Of a DNA stretch of 13,648 bases, positions 12,801-13,648 are shown in pieces. Origin of the DNA: Burkholderiales bacterium (GTDB lineage: Bacteria > Pseudomonadota > Gammaproteobacteria > Burkholderiales > Usitatibacteraceae); the NCBI GenBank assembly GCA_014378085.1, contig JACMOJ010000371.1, forward strand, positions 1 through 13,648. Reading direction: 5' to 3'. The position numbers were made by a program, and so were the translations under genes. Numbering within the stretch: the stretch's first letter is position 1; each line of letters starts with the position of its first letter. The notes beneath the pieces were generated by a model. That model had not been told where the DNA came from. It searched no databases and saw nothing but the letters and a program-made list of their open reading frames with translations.

Positions 12801-13478
12801 TTACGCGAGGTGTTCGCCAAAAAAAGCCAGCGTGCGCTGCCACGCCAGGTTAGCCGCCGCCGCGTCATAGACTTCTGGGCGCGTGGTGTTGAAAAACGCA
12901 TGATCGGCGTCGTAACGATGTACGTCCGGTGAAAGTTTGGCTCGGGTCATGGCGGTTTCGAGTGCATCCACTGCGGCCGGTGTGCACCAGTCGTCACGGT
13001 TCGCAAAGTGCCCTTGAAAAGGGACTTTGATGTCGGCGGGCGAGGCAAACTCCGCAGGGGGGATGCCGTAAAAACATACCGCCGCATCGATGCCCGGTAC
13101 GTGAACGCCAGCCGCGATGGTGAGTGCGCCGCCCATACAAAAACCGACCACGCCGACTTTGCTGCCGAGTTGATGCAGATGATCGACCGCGCCACGAATG
13201 TCTTGGTGGGTGGCGCCGGGAAAATCGAGGCCGTTCATCATGTGTCCGGCTTCATCTGCGTCTTTGGCAACGCGGCCTTCATACAAATCCGGCGCGAGCG
13301 CGTTGTAGCCGGCAGCCGCAAAGCGATCTGCCACGGCACGAATGTGGTCGTTTAGCCCCCACCATTCTTGAATCACCACCACACCGGGTTTGCCTGCTCC
13401 CGCCATCGCCAAGTAGCCGTTGGTCGTTCCGCCGTCGGGGCGCTTGAAAGTCACGGCGTTGCCGTTCAGAGTGGTCAT
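12801..13478 (-). CDS. Dienelactone hydrolase family protein
   Basis: A 225-residue alpha/beta hydrolase of normal family length. It has VVVIQEWWGLNDHIR (33-47) with the E38 that positions the nucleophile, ALAPDLYEGRVA (60-71), GVVGFCMGGAL (109-119) with nucleophile C114, HFANRDDWCTP (157-167) with the catalytic Asp (D162 or D163), and YDADHAFFN (189-197) with H193. The Cys-Asp-His triad and the NALAPDLY segment are hallmarks of dienelactone hydrolase, which opens lactone rings in chlorocatechol breakdown. Most chromosomal paralogues have unknown substrates. The start ATG 13478 is preceded by GGAGAACACC, a good ribosome-binding site. The frame stays open for 55 further codons upstream, but those read through the tandem repeat (STLHF, HFTF patterns) and are not credible protein. 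Confidence 0.9.
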   Translation of the reverse strand: MTTLNGNAVTFKRPDGGTTNGYLAMAGAGKPGVVVIQEWWGLNDHIRAVADRFAAAGYNALAPDLYEGRVAKDADEAGHMMNGLDFPGATHQDIRGAVDHLHQLGSKVGVVGFCMGGALTIAAGVHVPGIDAAVCFYGIPPAEFASPADIKVPFQGHFANRDDWCTPAAVDALETAMTRAKLSPDVHRYDADHAFFNTTRPEVYDAAAANLAWQRTLAFFGEHLA

Positions 13479-13483
13479 GGTGT

Positions 13484-13611
13484 TCTCCGTAAAGTGGAAT
13501 GTGGAAAGTAGAAAGCGCAAGGTGGAAAGTACAAAGCGGAAAGTGAAATGAGGAAAGTGAAAAAGTGAAAAGTGCAAGGTGGAAAGTACAAAGTGGAAAG
13601 TGAAATGAGGA
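13484..13611. repeat. Purine-rich tandem repeat upstream of the dienelactone hydrolase gene
   Basis: A 38-base unit containing GCAAGGTGGAAAGTACAAAG and GTGAAATGAGGA occurs at 13517-13554 and again at 13574-13611 with one difference, a 57-base period. Shorter variants (AAGTGGAATGTGGAAAGTAG and GTGAAAAAGTGAAAAGTG) fill the remainder. All are built from GTGGAAAGT/GTGAAA words. In the transcript of the hydrolase gene it would appear as a pyrimidine-rich leader (CUUUCCAC repeats) if transcription starts upstream. The shortest distance to the start codon is about 6 bases, so it abuts the ribosome-binding site. Confidence 0.75.
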
Positions 13612-13648
13612 GGGGATGCTACGCCATCCATGTGTCGGTGCAAAGTGC

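Noticed and set aside
13479..13643. 55-codon N-terminal extension of the dienelactone hydrolase
   Set aside because: It is a translation of the purine-rich tandem repeat; a good ribosome-binding site and family similarity point to the ATG at 13478.
1..13648. CRISPR array, tRNA, rRNA or insertion sequence
   Set aside because: No regularly spaced repeats with unique spacers, no tRNA-like or rRNA-like sequence, and no transposase-like frame were seen.

Overview
The window looks like chromosomal DNA of a betaproteobacterium or a close relative. This is an inference from family resemblance of the flanking metabolic and membrane genes and from moderate-to-high GC codon usage; no taxonomic marker is present. 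Housekeeping-type genes lie at both ends. On the left is the 3' end of an integral membrane protein gene (2-226). On the right are a DUF3147 membrane protein (10275-10625), an M20 zinc peptidase and a DUF2721 membrane protein on the minus strand (10766-12648), and a dienelactone hydrolase family protein (12801-13478, minus).

Between them lies about 10 kb of accessory DNA that reads as a toxin-antitoxin and defence island. In order it holds: (1) a Phd/YefM-type antitoxin with a broken PIN toxin (306-1082); (2) a winged-helix/nucleotidyltransferase pair resembling a type IV (AbiE-like) system (1307-2566), preceded by two near-identical palindromic operators; (3) a MazG/dCTPase-like pyrophosphohydrolase 3 nt upstream of an 809-residue Schlafen-group-3 (DUF2075) helicase, which carries a nuclease-like N-terminus and a C-terminal S24/LexA-like peptidase domain (2794-5574); (4) a membrane-anchored Mrr-type nuclease with a C4 zinc ribbon (5661-6503); (5) a truncated cold-shock domain remnant (6503-6652); (6) a minus-strand excisionase-type HTH antitoxin and PIN toxin (6649-7691); (7) an AbiEi-family antitoxin with an overlapping nucleotidyltransferase toxin (8077-10027), behind a dense array of TGTTCA/TGAACA half-sites; and (8) a HEPN-like C-terminal remnant read in frame into the DUF3147 gene (10028-10274).

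The most novel-looking unit is the MazG + nuclease/helicase/S24 operon. A nucleotide-pool enzyme is coupled to a helicase whose tail has the Ser-Lys dyad of damage-sensing self-cleaving proteases, which suggests a stress- or phage-triggered effector. The TA modules have different promoters and operators, so they look independently regulated. Decayed fragments (PIN toxin, cold-shock domain, HEPN-like) show that the locus has turned over repeatedly. The 8-G run in the AbiEi gene is a possible phase-variation switch.
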